Source: Lysobacter antibioticus
GTDB lineage: Bacteria > Pseudomonadota > Gammaproteobacteria > Xanthomonadales > Xanthomonadaceae
Assembly: GCF_001442535.1 (NCBI RefSeq)
Contig: NZ_CP013141.1
Span: 1,284,372-1,348,371 of the forward strand
Direction: 5' to 3'
DNA: 64,000 nt
Part shown: positions 30,262 through 38,583 of the stretch, piece after piece
Layout of the letters: every line of letters starts with the position of its first letter
Numbering within the stretch: position 1 is the first letter of the stretch
Position numbers and translations under genes: made by a program
The notes under the pieces: generated by a model
The model's database searches: none
What the model saw: only the letters and a program-made list of their open reading frames with translations
What the model was told of the DNA's origin: nothing

Positions 30262-31056
30262 TTATGCGTCCGCAGCGATCAAGCGCCGCAGGCCGGCCTT
30301 GAGGCTGCGGCCGGAAGCGCGGAAATACTCGCGCTGATCGCGCCAATCAGGGCAGCGCGCCTCGACTTCGCGCCAGAACGCCCGCGAGTGGTCGGCATGG
30401 ATCAGATGGCAGAGCTCGTGCACCAGCACGTATTCGAAGGCCGGTGGCGGCGCCAGCACCAGCGACAGGTCCAGCGACAAGGCGCCGTCGGGGGCGAGCG
30501 AGCCCCATTGCGAGGACATCACCCGATAGCGCAGCCGCGACGGCGCGCGCGTCAGGCCGGGCAGGTACTTCGGCAGCCAGCGGCCGACGTCGGTGCGCGC
30601 CTGGCCTTCGTAGAAATCGCGCAGGGCGCGCTGCAAGGCAGCCGCGTTGACGGCCTCGGGCGCGGCGATCTCGAGTGCGTCTTCGTTCAACTGCAGACGC
30701 AGGTAGCGCGCGACCTGCCAGCGCACCGGCAGTTCCGCGCCGCGCAGGGGGATGGTCGCGCTGACATGCGGTTGCAGGCGGGTCGCGTCGCTGTCGGCCT
30801 GGGCGATCTGCGCCAGCAGCCAGTCGCCGTGCTCGATCACGAAGCGCTGGCCGGCGATCTCGCTGGCGCGCATCGGCAGGGTCAGGCGCGGACCGCGTTC
30901 GTCGACGCTGAGTTTGATCCGGCGCGCACGCGGGTCGCGCACCCGCAAGACCTCGACCACGCGGCCGTTGCCGAGGTCGATGGCGAGGGTTTCGCGCGAG
31001 ACCGTGCGCGGCGGCGCTTGCGGCTTGCCGGTCAGCAGGCGCAGGAGGCTCGTCAT
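30262..31056 (-). CDS. YgjP/WLM-type zinc metallopeptidase (DUF45)
   Basis: The ATG at 31056 gives 264 residues. The zinc motif is VHELCHLIHADHSRAFW (HELCH at about 213-217, third ligand His near 220-223), preceded by RYRVMSSQWGSLAPDGALSL, both characteristic of the YgjP family. The N-terminal part carries a beta-rich region with RRIKLSVDERG. Family members are predicted intracellular metal-dependent hydrolases and often occur beside restriction systems, but here the neighbours are rdgC and a hydrolase. No signal peptide is present. Convergent with the hydrolase gene. Confidence 0.88.
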   Translation of the reverse strand: MTSLLRLLTGKPQAPPRTVSRETLAIDLGNGRVVEVLRVRDPRARRIKLSVDERGPRLTLPMRASEIAGQRFVIEHGDWLLAQIAQADSDATRLQPHVSATIPLRGAELPVRWQVARYLRLQLNEDALEIAAPEAVNAAALQRALRDFYEGQARTDVGRWLPKYLPGLTRAPSRLRYRVMSSQWGSLAPDGALSLDLSLVLAPPPAFEYVLVHELCHLIHADHSRAFWREVEARCPDWRDQREYFRASGRSLKAGLRRLIAADA

Positions 31057-31215
31057 GGGTGGGGGACCGCCATGGGCGAAGCATAACGCCACGGGCGCCG
31101 CGACGATGCGGCGGCACGGTGAAACTTCAATGACGACGTGCCAGGACCTTCGACGGGACGGCTCGCTCGACCATCGCGTTCCTTGGAACGCTTTGCGTGC
31201 GAATTGATGCGCTCA

Positions 31216-31240
31216 CCCCTCCCGCCAAGCCGGAGAGGGG
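31216..31240. repeat. Short dispersed hairpin repeat (CCCCTCCCG type), second copy
   Basis: CCCCTCCCG and CGGAGAGGGG flank a short loop 26 bases after the rdgC stop. This is the same design and position relative to a gene end as the copy at 20581-20604. Confidence 0.6.
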
Positions 31241-31265
31241 TCGATGATGCGAGGGCCGGCGTGGA

Positions 31266-32177
31266 TCAGGCCTCGACCTTGGACAGCTTCAGGGCCGATT
31301 CCAGCACCCGGAACAGGCGCTTCACTTCCGCGCTCATCAGGGCGAAACGCGCATCGAGTTCGGCGCGCAGGCCGTCGCCTTCGCTGTGTTCGAGCTGGTC
31401 CACGGCGCCGTCGAGCAGCTTGAACTTGCGTACCACCAGGTCCTCGCCGATCACGAACGAAACGTGATCGTCCAGGGTCAGCGCCAGGCGCGTGACCTGC
31501 TTGCCGGTTTCCAGGTGCTTGGCGATCTCGTCGCTCTCCAGCTCCTGGCGCTGGCACTTGACCACCGCGCCTTGGTCGACCGGGTCGCGCAGTTCGCATT
31601 CGTCGCCCAGGCTGATGCCGTCGGGCAATTCCTCGCCGGCGACCCAGCCGGTCAGGATCGAACGCGGCGCGATTTCGGCGTTCAACGGCAGGGCCGGGAA
31701 GCTGCCGATGGCGCGGCGGATCTCGCTGATCACGTTCTCGCCGGTCTTGCGGCTGGAGGTGTCGACGATGACCAGGCCGTGTTCGAGGTCGATCATCGCG
31801 TCGGTGCGGCTGGGCTTGATGAAGGCGCGCGGCATCAGGTCGACGATCAGCTCGTCCTTGAGGCGCTTGCGGGTGCGCCCGCCGGGCTTGCGGCCTTCCT
31901 TCTGCTCGATTTCGGCGAGCTTCTTGGCCAGCATGTCGTTGATCACCGAACCCGGCAGCAGGCGGTCTTCACCGCCCGAGGTCAGCCAGATCGCGTCGCC
32001 GATGCGGTTGCTCATCATCGCGTCCTCGGCGTCGCGGCCGAACGGCGAGATGAAACCGCGCGAGGACAGTTCGAGCGGGCCGACCGGCTTGAGCCTGCAC
32101 TCCTCCAGGCCTTTATCGAGTTCGTCGAGCTTGTGGGTGGTGGGAAAGCGGAAGAAGGTCAGATTGCGAAAGAACAT
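31266..32177 (-). CDS. rdgC: Recombination-associated protein RdgC
   Basis: RdgC is a nucleoid-associated DNA-binding ring protein that restrains RecA. The length of 303 residues equals that of E. coli RdgC. The N-terminus MFFRNLTFFRFPTTHKLDEL is diagnostic, with SRGFISPFG near 39-47 and a central RKRLKDELIVDLMPRAF. The C-terminal segment covers DHVSFVIGEDLVVRKFKLLD. Its stop is followed by a short palindromic repeat. Upstream, a pair of inverted ATTCCCGC repeats separates it from ttcA, so it probably has its own promoter there or within the ttcA transcript. Confidence 0.97.
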   Translation of the reverse strand: MFFRNLTFFRFPTTHKLDELDKGLEECRLKPVGPLELSSRGFISPFGRDAEDAMMSNRIGDAIWLTSGGEDRLLPGSVINDMLAKKLAEIEQKEGRKPGGRTRKRLKDELIVDLMPRAFIKPSRTDAMIDLEHGLVIVDTSSRKTGENVISEIRRAIGSFPALPLNAEIAPRSILTGWVAGEELPDGISLGDECELRDPVDQGAVVKCQRQELESDEIAKHLETGKQVTRLALTLDDHVSFVIGEDLVVRKFKLLDGAVDQLEHSEGDGLRAELDARFALMSAEVKRLFRVLESALKLSKVEA

Positions 32178-32238
32178 CTAGACGACCGGGAATGGGGAAT
32201 GGGGAGTGGTGAATCGGTGGCTTGGCGCCGCTTTTGCT

Positions 32239-32323
32239 CGTCATTCCCGCGCAGGCGGGAATCCAGTGCCTTTCGTGCGAGAACGTTTGAAGTCTCCGGA
32301 TTCCCGCCTGCGCGGGAATGACG
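32239..32323. repeat. Pair of inverted ATTCCCGC-GCGGGAAT repeats (dRS3-like)
   Basis: CGTCATTCCCGCGCAGGCGG begins at 32239 and runs to GGAATCCAG at 32266. Its reverse complement occupies about 32296-32323. Each 28-base unit is itself palindromic (ATTCCCGC...GCGGGAAT), and about 30 bases separate the two. The whole can fold as one large hairpin between rdgC and ttcA. Such units are common dispersed repeats in beta- and gammaproteobacteria and are known phage integration targets in Neisseria (dRS3). Confidence 0.85.
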
Positions 32324-32340
32324 GGCGGCGGAACGGCGCC

Positions 32341-33249
32341 TCATCCAGCCTGCGCTTGGTTCGTATCGGCCGGCGCTTCGTCCAGCCACACCGGCGCATC
32401 GGCGGCCGGCACGCCGCCGGCCTGTCCCAGGCCGAGAAAATCGAACAGCTTCGGATCGCTCAACTGCGACGGACGGATGTCGCCGAGCGCGCGCGAGATG
32501 GTTTCGATGCGGCCGGGCGTCTCGCGCTCCCAGGCGTCCATCATCCGCTTGACCTGCTTGCGCTGCAGGTTCTCCTGCGAGCCGCACAGGTTGCAGGGAA
32601 TGATCGGGAAGCCCTTGATCGCGGCGTAGTCGACGATGTCGTCCTCGCGCACGTAGGCCAGGGGCCGGATCACCACGTGCTTGCCGTCGTCGGACAGCAG
32701 CTTGGGCGGCATGCCGCTGAGCTTGGCGTGGAAGAACAGGTTGAGGAAGAAGGTCGCCACCAGGTCGTCGCGGTGGTGGCCCAGGGCGATCTTGGTGAAG
32801 CCCTGCTCCTCGGCATAGGTGTAGAGCGCGCCGCGGCGCAGGCGCGAGCACAGCGAACACATGGTCTTGCCCTCGGGCACGACCCGGGTCACCACCGAAT
32901 AGGTGTCCTGCTCGAGGATCTTGTAGGGCACCCCGATCGATTCGAGGTAGGCCGGCAACACGTGCTCGGGAAAGTCCGGCTGCTTCTGGTCCAGGTTCAC
33001 CGCGACCAGCTCGAACTTCACCGGCGCCTTCTTCTGCAGCTGCAGGAGAATATCGAGCAGGGTGTAGCTGTCCTTGCCGCCGGACAGACAGACCATGACC
33101 TTGTCGTCCTCTTCGATCATGCCGAAATCGGCGATCGCCCGGCCGACCTGATGGCGCAGGCGGGTGGCGAGGCGTTCGCCGTCGTGGCCGCGACGGGCCT
33201 CGGTGCGGGCGGGACGGGTCGGTTCGGCGAGGGGCAGGACGATGCTCAT
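32341..33249 (-). CDS. ttcA: tRNA 2-thiocytidine(32) synthetase TtcA
   Basis: TtcA is an iron-sulfur, ATP-dependent enzyme that thiolates C32 of certain tRNAs. The protein has 302 residues with the PP-loop [14 protein letters not shown] at 56-69. The cysteine pair CSLC lies near 131-134 ([18 protein letters not shown]) and a second pair CNLC near 222-225 ([16 protein letters not shown]). These provide the cluster ligands. The N-terminal 25 residues and a Pro/Ala/Asp-rich C-terminal tail of about 30 residues are lineage additions. It lies upstream of rdgC on the same strand with 163 bp of repeats between. Confidence 0.97.
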   Translation of the reverse strand: MSIVLPLAEPTRPARTEARRGHDGERLATRLRHQVGRAIADFGMIEEDDKVMVCLSGGKDSYTLLDILLQLQKKAPVKFELVAVNLDQKQPDFPEHVLPAYLESIGVPYKILEQDTYSVVTRVVPEGKTMCSLCSRLRRGALYTYAEEQGFTKIALGHHRDDLVATFFLNLFFHAKLSGMPPKLLSDDGKHVVIRPLAYVREDDIVDYAAIKGFPIIPCNLCGSQENLQRKQVKRMMDAWERETPGRIETISRALGDIRPSQLSDPKLFDFLGLGQAGGVPAADAPVWLDEAPADTNQAQAG

Positions 33250-33352
33250 GAGGGCGCCAATTCTACGCTACGGGTCGGTGAACACTGCCCGCCCGCCGAT
33301 CGAAGGGCCGTTGCGGGGCCGATGACGTCGGTCACGGCGGCGCGCTAAGCTG

Positions 33353-33568
33353 ATGCGCATGACCGGAAGCGCCGATCCCGCCGAGACCGCCCGCCAGCTC
33401 GCCGAGCTGCGCCTGGAACATCGCGATCTGAACGCGGCCATCGACCGCCTGGGCCTGGACCCGCAGGCCGACGAACTCACGGTCAAGCGCCTGAAGAAGC
33501 GCAAGCTCTGGCTCAAGGACTGCATCGCCCGCCTCGAAAGCGCGCTGATTCCCGACGAGCCGGCCTGA
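33353..33568 (+). CDS. YdcH-family (DUF465) small protein
   Basis: This is a 71-residue helical-hairpin protein. LAELRLEHRDLNAAIDRL and ELTVKRLKKRKLWLKDCIARLE match the YdcH/DUF465 pattern (two long helices, conserved H and KKRKL..KD). A start six bases later (ATG 33359) is equally possible. The family is widespread and cytoplasmic, with no established function. It is divergent from ttcA. Confidence 0.85.
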   Translation: MRMTGSADPAETARQLAELRLEHRDLNAAIDRLGLDPQADELTVKRLKKRKLWLKDCIARLESALIPDEPA

Positions 33569-33694
33569 GACGATCCGGCTTGAATCGTCGCGGCGGTGCC
33601 CTCGCGCATCGACCGCATCGCGGATTACGAATCCGCGCGAGGCGCGGCCTTCACGCTGTGATAGGGTGCGGCCACTCGATCGGCAGACAGCGGC

Positions 33695-34309
33695 ATGGCG
33701 AACAAGGACGAACTGGTCCAGACGGCACGCAACCCCTGGTGGCAGGGCGCTGCGGCGTTGGCGCTGGTCGCCGTCGTCGCCACCGCCGCACTCGGCGGCT
33801 TCGGCCAGGCCAAGAGCAAGCCCCTGCCGGAGTACAAGGCCGGCCATCGCTATCAGGGCGGCGCCCTCGCGGTGACGCCGTTGCGGGCCTGGGTCGCGCG
33901 CTACAAGCCCGGCGGCCGCATCGACGCCTTCAACCCGAAGTCTTACCTGGTGCTGCAGGTCGAAGTCGAAAACCGCACGCCGCGCAGCTTCAGCGCGTTC
34001 GGCTACCCGCAGCAGGACCTGATCCTGGTGTCGAGCAAGCGCGAACCGATCCAGTCCGACCTGCTGATGAGGTCCGACGACCACTCCGTCGCCGGCGACC
34101 TGCATCCGCGCCTCAAGCAACGCATCGACCTGGTCTGGACCTTGCCGAAAAACTACGTCTACACGCCGCAGGCGACCTTCGGCGTGTTCGCCCGCGCCTA
34201 TAAGGCCAAGGCCTATCTCAACGACGAAGGCGCCTGGGTCCAGGGCAAGCCCGCCGCCAAGTACGCGATGGCCGTGCAGGACCTGCGCGACCGGGCGGTG
34301 GCGCCGTGA
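33695..34309 (+). CDS. Membrane-anchored periplasmic protein of unknown function, set member 1
   Basis: This 204-residue protein has an uncleaved-looking hydrophobic anchor at about 17-37 (WWQGAAALALVAVVATAALGGF) preceded by a short polar tail. A soluble domain of about 165 residues follows. That domain is beta-rich, with YLVLQVEVENRTPRSFSAFG and WTLPKNYVYTPQATFGVFAR, resembling DUF4352-type immunoglobulin-like modules only loosely. No catalytic motif is visible. Its stop overlaps the next gene's GTG by 4 bp. It starts a three-gene set of similar architecture. I do not recognise the family. Confidence 0.7.
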   Translation: MANKDELVQTARNPWWQGAAALALVAVVATAALGGFGQAKSKPLPEYKAGHRYQGGALAVTPLRAWVARYKPGGRIDAFNPKSYLVLQVEVENRTPRSFSAFGYPQQDLILVSSKREPIQSDLLMRSDDHSVAGDLHPRLKQRIDLVWTLPKNYVYTPQATFGVFARAYKAKAYLNDEGAWVQGKPAAKYAMAVQDLRDRAVAP

Positions 34310-34938
34310 GCGCGCCCGCCGCCCCCCGCACCGCCTGGCGCCTGCCGCGCTGGCGCTGGCGCGACGCCCTGTGGATTCTGCTGGCCCTGATCGCGGTGGT
34401 CGCCCTGCGCAAGGGCGAGTCCAGCTACGAACAACGCGACACGCCGCTGGTGCAGCACGCGCAAGGCCTGGGCCGGGTCGAAGGCCGCAACTTCGCCGTC
34501 GACGTCACCGGCTTCAAGGCCGCGCACGCTTACCTGCTCAAAGGCGACTACAGCCATCCCGAGGACTATCTGCTGCGCACTCCCGGAGTGTGGCTGTCGG
34601 TGGTCGCCACGGTCGAAGCGCGCGACCGCAGCGGCTACGTCGGCGCGCAACTGCGCACCCGCGACGGCCTGACCTATGTCGCCTCCAGCCAGGACCGGCC
34701 GAAACTCAAGGGCATCAACCTGCGCGAGCGCATGATCGCGCCCGGCCTGCCGGAAAAAGGCGTCTGGTTCTTCGAAGTGCCCGTCGACCGTCTGCAGGGC
34801 GCGCATCTGCAGTTCTACTGGGGCAACGGCCTGCCGCGCGGCGGCGACAGCCTGGTCGACGTCGACCTGGGCATCGACGCGGCGCGCGCCCGCAAGCTGA
34901 TGGCCGAAGCCAAGCCGGTACTGGACCTGCGCCCATGA
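34306..34938 (+). CDS. Membrane-anchored periplasmic protein of unknown function, set member 2
   Basis: The GTG start at 34306 lies inside the GTGA overlap with the previous gene. The protein has 210 residues with an anchor at about 21-36 (ALWILLALIAVVAL) after a basic tail. The extracytoplasmic domain is beta-rich (VWLSVVATVEARDRSGYVGAQLRTRDGLTYVASSQ, split over about 94-130) and ends GVWFFEVPVDRL...GGDSLVDVDLGID. This layout, a strand pattern around an oxidised or folded ligand-like core, parallels the flanking proteins. Function unknown. No cysteine pair is seen in it. Confidence 0.7.
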   Translation: MSAPAAPRTAWRLPRWRWRDALWILLALIAVVALRKGESSYEQRDTPLVQHAQGLGRVEGRNFAVDVTGFKAAHAYLLKGDYSHPEDYLLRTPGVWLSVVATVEARDRSGYVGAQLRTRDGLTYVASSQDRPKLKGINLRERMIAPGLPEKGVWFFEVPVDRLQGAHLQFYWGNGLPRGGDSLVDVDLGIDAARARKLMAEAKPVLDLRP

Positions 34939-35570
34939 GTTCCACGCCGATGACGCCCGAACCTTCCGAGCTCGACACCGCCCGCACGGCTCCAGCCGGT
35001 TGGTGGCGGCGCAACGCGCTGTGGCTGCTGGGTACCTTGGTGCTCGGTGCCTGGGCGATCTATGCGCCCTACCGCGAGGCCTTGCAGGCCTACCAGAACC
35101 GTCATCCCTCGCACGCCATCGACGTGCGCAAGGGCGAGTGGGCGCAGTACGAAGGCGCGCGTTGGCGCCTGGTCTCGGCCGAAGCCCTGGCCCCGCGCGA
35201 CCCGCGCATCGGCGGCCCCTTGCGCAAGGACGCCGGGGTATTGCTGCTGCAGTTCGAAGTGATCGCCGATTCCGGCACCCAGGCCAAGGCCCTCGACCTG
35301 TGCAAGGGCCAGGTGTCCGACGCGCAAGGCCGGCTATGGGACGCGAACCCGATCGGTCTGCCGCGGCTGAGCGGCGCCAAGCTGCCGAACACCTGCGGCA
35401 GCGGTTACGACGCGCAATACAAATCGATCATCGCCCTCCCGGGCCGCCCGTTCCGCTTCCAGCACGCGTATCTGTTGCCGCGTACGCAGCGACTGGAAGG
35501 ATTGCAGGCGCGGATCGACTTGCGTAATTCGCAGACTTCGAAGGGCCGCTATCTGCGCTTCACGCTGTGA
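34935..35570 (+). CDS. Membrane-anchored periplasmic protein of unknown function, set member 3
   Basis: The ATG overlaps the previous stop (ATGA). The protein has 211 residues with an anchor at about 25-43 (RNALWLLGTLVLGAWAIYA). The domain has WAQYEGARWRLVSAEAL and GVLLLQFEVIADSGTQAKAL, and two cysteines near 121 and 155 (LDLCKGQ, PNTCGSGYD) that could form a disulfide. RWRL-type openings and LEVEVTN-like strands recall DUF4352/telokin-like extracytoplasmic domains, but the match is weak. It is the last gene of the three. No terminator-like hairpin with a T-run was seen before the repeat region. Confidence 0.7.
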   Translation: MSSTPMTPEPSELDTARTAPAGWWRRNALWLLGTLVLGAWAIYAPYREALQAYQNRHPSHAIDVRKGEWAQYEGARWRLVSAEALAPRDPRIGGPLRKDAGVLLLQFEVIADSGTQAKALDLCKGQVSDAQGRLWDANPIGLPRLSGAKLPNTCGSGYDAQYKSIIALPGRPFRFQHAYLLPRTQRLEGLQARIDLRNSQTSKGRYLRFTL

Positions 35571-35727
35571 CCGGCACGGCTTTGCGCCGGATCCACACAA
35601 GCTCGCATTGACCCATCCGGGCCCGGCTTCTGTAGGAGCGGCGTCCTACTGGATTTGCTTCGGTCATAAGCCGCGACCGCGCCGCCCCGATCTCGCGTCG
35701 TCACCTCCCGCGGCCCAGGCTCCTAGG

Positions 35728-35752
35728 TAGGAGTGGCGCGAGCCGCGACAAC
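35728..35752 (+). repeat. REP-like dispersed repeat (GTAGGAGCGG family)
   Basis: GTAGGAGTGGCGCGAGCCGC and the following GAC match the dispersed repeat also present in this window near 37879, 38514, 56038 and 56081. The internal GCGCGAGCCGCG gives a small hairpin. Copies in opposite orientations often pair. Confidence 0.7.
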
Positions 35753-35814
35753 GCAGGTTCCGATCGTTGTCGGTCGCGATGGGCGCCGCGGCGCTATTGC
35801 TATTCCTGTTGCTA

Positions 35815-35853
<39 letters not shown>

Positions 35854-35884
35854 TTTGATCTGCTTTGCCGCTTTACCGGTCAAG

Positions 35885-36350
35885 TGGAGACCCGGAGGGC
35901 GCCGCACAGGACGTGCGGCGTTTTCCGATAAGACAGGGATGTCTTATCGGAAAATCCCGGCGCACGCATCGCACTCGTGGCCTGTGCCCTTGCAAGGAAG
36001 GCCTTTTCTTTGGTTAGCTTTCTTTTGGGCCAGCAAAAGAAAGTAACCCGGCCGCGTTAGCGGACGGAAGCTTTGCTCTTGCTTGAGGCTTGTTGCTTCT
36101 TGCGAAGCAAGATCAAACGCCAAAAGCTTCCGCCACTAAAGCGGCGGGTTACTTTCTTTTGTCATAAGCAACAAAAGAAAGGTAACCAAAGAAAAATGCT
36201 TCTTTTTGAATCACAAGCCCGCACGATCGGTGCCTCCGCAGGGATTTTTCATACGGGACATCCCTGTCCCGATGAAAAACGGCGCGCATCCCTGCGCGCC
36301 GCCCTTCGGGTCTCCTATGGCCTTCGCGAGTGCTGTGCGGCGCACGGCAA
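35885..36350 (+). repeat. Long palindromic element, left copy (about 450 bp)
   Basis: Read on the plus strand, the order is: a GC hairpin (GCCGCACAGG...GTGCGGC, near 35901-35918), and a hairpin with core GACAGGGATGTC (35922-35954). Next come TTTGGTTAGCTTTCTTTTG pairing with CAAAAGAAAGTAACC (36010-36048) and GGACGGAAGCTTT. After the centre near 36098 the same series returns in inverse order. That is AAAAGCTTCCG, a GGGTTACTTTC/GAAAGGTAACC hairpin (36147-36187), a GGGACATCCCTGTCCC hairpin (36245-36279) and a GC hairpin (36281-36302). The reverse complement at 38016-38466 matches it over its whole length. Open frames in it are spurious. Confidence 0.9.
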
Positions 36351-36394
36351 CAGCGAAGCAACAGCAACAGCAACAGCCAAGCAACGGCCGAGAC

Positions 36395-37693
36395 TCAGGC
36401 CGCCCGCGGCAACCTCGCAATCGCCCGATCGAAGGTCGCTGCCAGCAACACCACTCGCAACACGTCGGTGAAAAACGAGGTGCGGAACGACAACGGGGTG
36501 TTGAGGAACACCGCCAAAGGTTGGCCGACGACGTTCTGCCATTCCGGGTCCTTCGGGCCGACCACATGTTCCATCAAGCGCCACGACCACGAGTCGATGT
36601 ACGACAACAGCTGCCAGCACACGCACAGCGTCAGCAACGCCGGCAGGCCGGCGCGCAAGACCAGGCGCAGGCTGTTGACCACCGGCACGCCCTTGCTGGT
36701 CCAACCGGCGCTGGCCTTGTCGGCCAACATGCGCAAGCTGAAATGCATCGACTTGAAGCGTGCGCTGACCTTGCCGAAGGTTTCGTCGGCGCCGTCGAGG
36801 CGCTGCGCCCGGCGCAGGTCGATGCCGTAGATGATCGCGGTGATCGCCAGCCAGATCAGCGGCAGCACCACCGCACCGGCAGCGGTGCCGACGAAGTCCC
36901 AGACCGGCACGATGCCCTTCTTGGCCGGGGTCAGCAGCTTGAACGCCGACATGGGGTCGTCCCACCACTGGGTCACGGCGGCATAGACCACCCGCTCGTG
37001 CCACCAGTCCTTCAGACCGTTCATGACCTGCGCGATGGCGGCCACACCGACGAATACCCAGTAGGCTTCGCAACTGGTCGCGACCACATTCCACAGCGCA
37101 TGCCCGGTGGCTTCGGCGCGGCGTTTGCTGAACCAGCGCACCGCCCAGGCCACCGCAAGCGCGATCCACAAGCCCTTGAGCTTGAGCACCTCGTTGAGGT
37201 TTTCCTTTTCCCAGACGCTGAAGATGTAGGCGGTGCGGAAGTTGCGGCGCAGGTCTTCGAGCAGGCCCCAACCGGCGTAGTAGGCGAAGAACGGCAGCAT
37301 CGCGATGGCCAGCGCGGTGATCCACTGCTTGCGCACCGCCGCCGTATCCGGCGTGGTCGCACCGCCGGCGAGCATCGGCAACGACGGCCGCAGCGACTGG
37401 AACATCAGGATGGTCCCGGCGAGCTGGGTCACGATCAGCACCGACAGCACCGCGAACGACAACAGCACCGAGCGCTCACCGAGCTTGACCGCCAGCCCCA
37501 TCAACAGGTCGTAGCAGACCCGCTGGGCGAAGAACCAGAACGCCAGCGCCGGCCAGTGGCGCCAAAGCAGACGTGCGGAGAGCAACGGGATCTCGAGCCA
37601 TGGACCGCCCCGGACCGACACGTCGGCACCGGAGTCGGCGGTAGATACGGGAGAGGCCGACAGAGTCGGCGTGGACAGCACGGACGTGGACAT
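36395..37693 (-). CDS. Polytopic membrane protein of unknown function enclosed by inverted repeats
   Basis: The ATG at 37693 gives 432 residues (MSTSVLSTPTLSASPVS...); an ATG 48 bases upstream is possible. After a 25-residue Ser/Thr-rich leader there are about seven hydrophobic segments, for example SVLLSFAVLSVLIVTQLAG, ITALAIAMLPFFAYYAGWG, FVGTAAGAVVLPLIWLAITAI and LVLRAGLPALLTLCVCWQLL. Conserved-looking aromatic and charged stretches lie between them (DLRRNFRTAYIFSVWEKENL). I recognise no family. The frame is intact and its base composition is like that of the core genome. The stop is about 45 bp from the left long repeat, and the start is about 320 bp from the right one. It might be a normal gene or the cargo of the element. 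Confidence 0.7.
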   Translation of the reverse strand: MSTSVLSTPTLSASPVSTADSGADVSVRGGPWLEIPLLSARLLWRHWPALAFWFFAQRVCYDLLMGLAVKLGERSVLLSFAVLSVLIVTQLAGTILMFQSLRPSLPMLAGGATTPDTAAVRKQWITALAIAMLPFFAYYAGWGLLEDLRRNFRTAYIFSVWEKENLNEVLKLKGLWIALAVAWAVRWFSKRRAEATGHALWNVVATSCEAYWVFVGVAAIAQVMNGLKDWWHERVVYAAVTQWWDDPMSAFKLLTPAKKGIVPVWDFVGTAAGAVVLPLIWLAITAIIYGIDLRRAQRLDGADETFGKVSARFKSMHFSLRMLADKASAGWTSKGVPVVNSLRLVLRAGLPALLTLCVCWQLLSYIDSWSWRLMEHVVGPKDPEWQNVVGQPLAVFLNTPLSFRTSFFTDVLRVVLLAATFDRAIARLPRAA

Positions 37694-37930
37694 CGACGGC
37701 AGCCGGACGGGAACGCAGCGATGGTACCCGTCCGCGGTCACGGTTTGCAGTGACCGGGGTCAGGAGCCGCTCAACCGGGCAGGAGCTTGATCGCGGCCTG
37801 TGCCGCTCGCGGCTTCTGCTCCTGTGAGCATCACGGCCCCGATCAATGACGTCGGGCCGTCTTCTCTGCGCGTCCCTGGATCGCGGCTTGCGCTGCTCCT
37901 ACCCTGGAGCCGCTGCTATTGCCGCTGCTA

Positions 37931-38003
<73 letters not shown>

Positions 38004-38015
38004 AAATATTCTGCT

Positions 38016-38466
38016 GTAGCTGTGCGCCGTCATGCGCTCGCGAAGGCGATCGAAGACCCGCAGGGATGCGGGCCGTTTTTCATCGGGACAGGGATGTCCC
38101 GTATGAAAAATCCCTGCGTCGGCACCGCTCGTGCGGGCTGGTGATTCAAAGAAAAGCATTTTTCTTTGGTTACCTTTCTTTTGTTGCTTATGACAAAAGA
38201 AAGTAACCCGCCGCTTTAGTGGCGGAAGCTTTTGGCGTTTGATCCTGGTCGTGCTTCTGAGAAGCTTCAAGCTAGAGCAAAGCTTCCGTCCGCTGACGCG
38301 GCCGGGTTACTTTCTTTTGCTGGCCCAAAAGAAAGCTAACCAAAGAAAAGGCCTTCCTTGACGGAGCTCCCCTGCGAGTTCGTAGCGTGCGCGGGGATTT
38401 TCCGATAAGACATCCTTGTCTTATCGGAAAACGGCGCACGTCCTGTGCGCCGCCCTCCGGGTCTAC
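38016..38466 (-). repeat. Long palindromic element, right copy, inverted relative to the left copy
   Basis: Read on the minus strand from 38466, this reproduces the left copy in order: GACCCGGAGGGCG, a GC hairpin with CACAGGACGTG, TTTTCCGATAAGACA pairing with TGTCTTATCGGAAAA, and GGCCTTTTCTTTGGTTAGC. TTTCTTTTGGGCCAGCAAAA, GACGGAAGCTTTG and CAAACGCCAAAAGCTTCCG follow, then the GGTTACTTTC hairpin and the GGGACATCCCTGTCCC hairpin. Long stretches are identical, with differences concentrated in loops, the centre and the 50 bases after the AAATCCC box. The two copies are separated by about 1.67 kb. Confidence 0.9.
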
Positions 38467-38513
38467 GGTTGCATCGCAAGTTCGAAACTGCGCCAAGCTT
38501 TCACGGCAACGGC

Positions 38514-38538
38514 GTCGCGGCTCACGCCGCTCCTACAG
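38514..38538 (-). repeat. REP-like dispersed repeat (GTAGGAGCGG family)
   Basis: GTCGCGGCTCACGCCGCTCC followed by TAC is the inverse orientation of the GTAGGAGCGG repeat. It lies 46 bases from the plsB stop. Confidence 0.7.
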
Positions 38539-38583
38539 GGGGAGCGAAACCCAGAGGGACATGCGAGAGAGCCGGTGGCGAAC

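Noticed and set aside
36073..36471. Short frames in the long repeats, with VTFFCHKQQKKGNQRKM and similar text in both copies
   Set aside because: They read through conserved hairpins and end in the hexanucleotide arrays. The peptide similarity follows from the nucleotide repeat, not from selection on protein.
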